64,000 nt of DNA from Roseobacter sp. MH60115 (lineage in GTDB: Bacteria; Pseudomonadota; Alphaproteobacteria; Rhodobacterales; Rhodobacteraceae), in assembly GCF_015644665.1 (NCBI RefSeq), contig NZ_JADOBQ010000008.1:44725-108724 (forward strand), in the 5' to 3' direction. The notes under the pieces were generated by a model, which was not told where the DNA came from, did not search any database, and was given only the letters and a program-made list of their open reading frames with translations. The number at the start of each line of letters is the position of its first letter. The stretch's first letter is position 1. Below, one piece after another: positions 63,406-64,000 of this stretch. The position numbers and the translations under genes were made by a program.

Positions 63406-63726
63406 ATGTTTTGGCGGTTCATCGGGTTGGGCGTGATCGGCGCTCTGAGCGCCGGGGCGGCGGCGGCCTGCACGGCCCCTGAGCCTGGGGCGGGCGATGT
63501 GGAGTATGGCGCGTATCTGGCGGGCGAATGTGTGACCTGTCACCGGCCCGTGGGGTCGGCGGCGGGCATCCCCGTGATCACCGGTCTGGCGGCATCTGAT
63601 TTTGTCGCGGCGCTGCAGGCTTACCGGTGTGGCACCCGGCGGCACGCGGTGATGGAGATGGTGGCCAGGCGTCTGGGGGATGCGGAGATTGCCGCACTGG
63701 CGGCGTATTTCGGTAGCCTGGACTGA
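63406..63726 (+). CDS. small monohaem c-type cytochrome (SoxE/FccA-like)
   Basis: The ATG at 63406 yields a signal peptide (MFWRFIGLGVIGALSAG, cleavage near AAA) and a mature protein of about 85 residues. One haem site, 'GECVTCHRP', is present; the Met ligand is probably in 'HAVMEMVARRL'. Placed between soxZ and the flavoprotein gene, it is the likely electron acceptor of that flavoprotein, as in sulfide dehydrogenases. A GTG at 63331 would give a longer start that lacks the export signal. Confidence 0.85.
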   Translation: MFWRFIGLGVIGALSAGAAAACTAPEPGAGDVEYGAYLAGECVTCHRPVGSAAGIPVITGLAASDFVAALQAYRCGTRRHAVMEMVARRLGDAEIAALAAYFGSLD

Positions 63727-63750
63727 AATTGGTCTTGGGGAGGGATTGCA

Positions 63751-64000
63751 ATGGGGTTGAACAGACGGGATTTCATCGGCGCTGCAGCATTGGGGGCCTT
63801 GTCGGCGCCTTCGGTTTTGGCCGAGGGGCATGGCAAACCGCGGGTGGTGGTGATTGGCGGGGGGGCAGGCGGGGCCACGGCGGCGCGCTACATTGCCAAG
63901 GACAGCCAGGGCGGCGTGGAGGTCACGCTGGTGGAGCCGTCGCGGACCTATTTCTCTTGCTTTTTCTCCAACCTCTACATCGGCGGCTTCAAGGAGATCG
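63751..64000 (+). CDS. flavocytochrome c sulfide dehydrogenase/SoxF-type flavoprotein, N-terminal part (cut by window end)
   Basis: The ATG at 63751 has GGGGAGGGA upstream. The N-terminus is a twin-arginine signal ('MGLNRRDFIGAAALGALSAP'), followed by the FAD-binding 'PRVVVIGGGAGGATAARYIA' and 'TYFSCFFSNLYIGG', the latter carrying the active-site Cys region of FccB/SoxF. Only 83 residues are in the window. With the small cytochrome it would oxidise sulfide or a persulfide in the periplasm. Confidence 0.85.
   Translation, partial: MGLNRRDFIGAAALGALSAPSVLAEGHGKPRVVVIGGGAGGATAARYIAKDSQGGVEVTLVEPSRTYFSCFFSNLYIGGFKEI

Noticed and set aside
1..64000. CRISPR arrays, tRNA/rRNA genes and intact transposases
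   Set aside because: I looked for regular repeats, tRNA-like cloverleaf ends and DDE-type frames and recognised none; a dedicated tool could still find a degenerate one.

Overview
The window looks like part of an extrachromosomal replicon (plasmid or chromid) of a marine alphaproteobacterium of the Roseobacter group (Rhodobacterales). It is GC-rich and tightly packed, and most operons have ATGA start/stop overlaps. It carries a divergent rep / parA-parB module of the roseobacter 'DnaA-like' replicon type (54169-57634) with palindromic parS-like sites behind parB. The gene content is typical of the group: two RTX-type secreted proteins, CUT2 sugar transporters, Sox genes, a PQQ-linked locus and an aromatic-CoA pathway. 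No rRNA, tRNA, CRISPR array or intact insertion sequence was recognised.

Region by region. 1-8835: an operon of four ORFs (the first cut by the window edge) encoding very large proteins of unknown function; one starts with a translation-factor-like beta-barrel. 8836-15307: a looser stretch of visibly lower GC with a solute-binding protein, a GGDEF-EAL protein, an HD phosphohydrolase and a PEP-mutase-family enzyme. 15308-27290: carbohydrate uptake and gluconate metabolism. Two complete CUT2 ABC transporters and a GlcG/HbpS-like protein run leftward. A divergent LacI/GntR-type regulator follows. Then comes a five-gene leftward operon (idnO, gntK, a 6PGDH-like reductase, a small EthD-like protein and a second GntR-type regulator). 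Each operon has a pair of GntR-like operators in front. 27566-38025: a second GGDEF-EAL protein, a GFA protein, a YeeE/YedE sulfur-transport pair with a Crp/Fnr regulator and a DUF2892 protein, a membrane AraC regulator, a secreted serine hydrolase with an RTX tail, and a YraQ-type permease with a divergent LysR regulator.

38234-48372 is a tryptophan-to-central-metabolism block. kynA and kynU (leftward) turn tryptophan toward anthranilate, although no formamidase gene is visible. A divergent rightward operon encodes the aerobic anthraniloyl-CoA route: anthranilate-CoA ligase, the bifunctional anthraniloyl-CoA monooxygenase/reductase, acyl-CoA dehydrogenase, enoyl-CoA hydratase, an SDR, a RidA-type deaminase, a cupin and a MarR regulator. 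An inverted repeat in the shared promoter region is the likely control site.

48639-57634: a DUF1127 protein, a LysR regulator followed by a clear terminator, an RTX protein, a single-domain globin, a GSU2403-type nucleotidyltransferase, and the replication/partition module. 58002-64000: a PQQ/sulfur-oxidation locus with a 32-residue pqqA gene, a two-component system, a PQQ-associated ABC exporter, soxY, soxZ, a small cytochrome c and the start of a flavocytochrome c/SoxF flavoprotein. The most interesting material is the giant-protein operon, the unlinked pqqA with its PQQ/Sox neighbourhood, and the coupling of kynAU to the anthraniloyl-CoA pathway.
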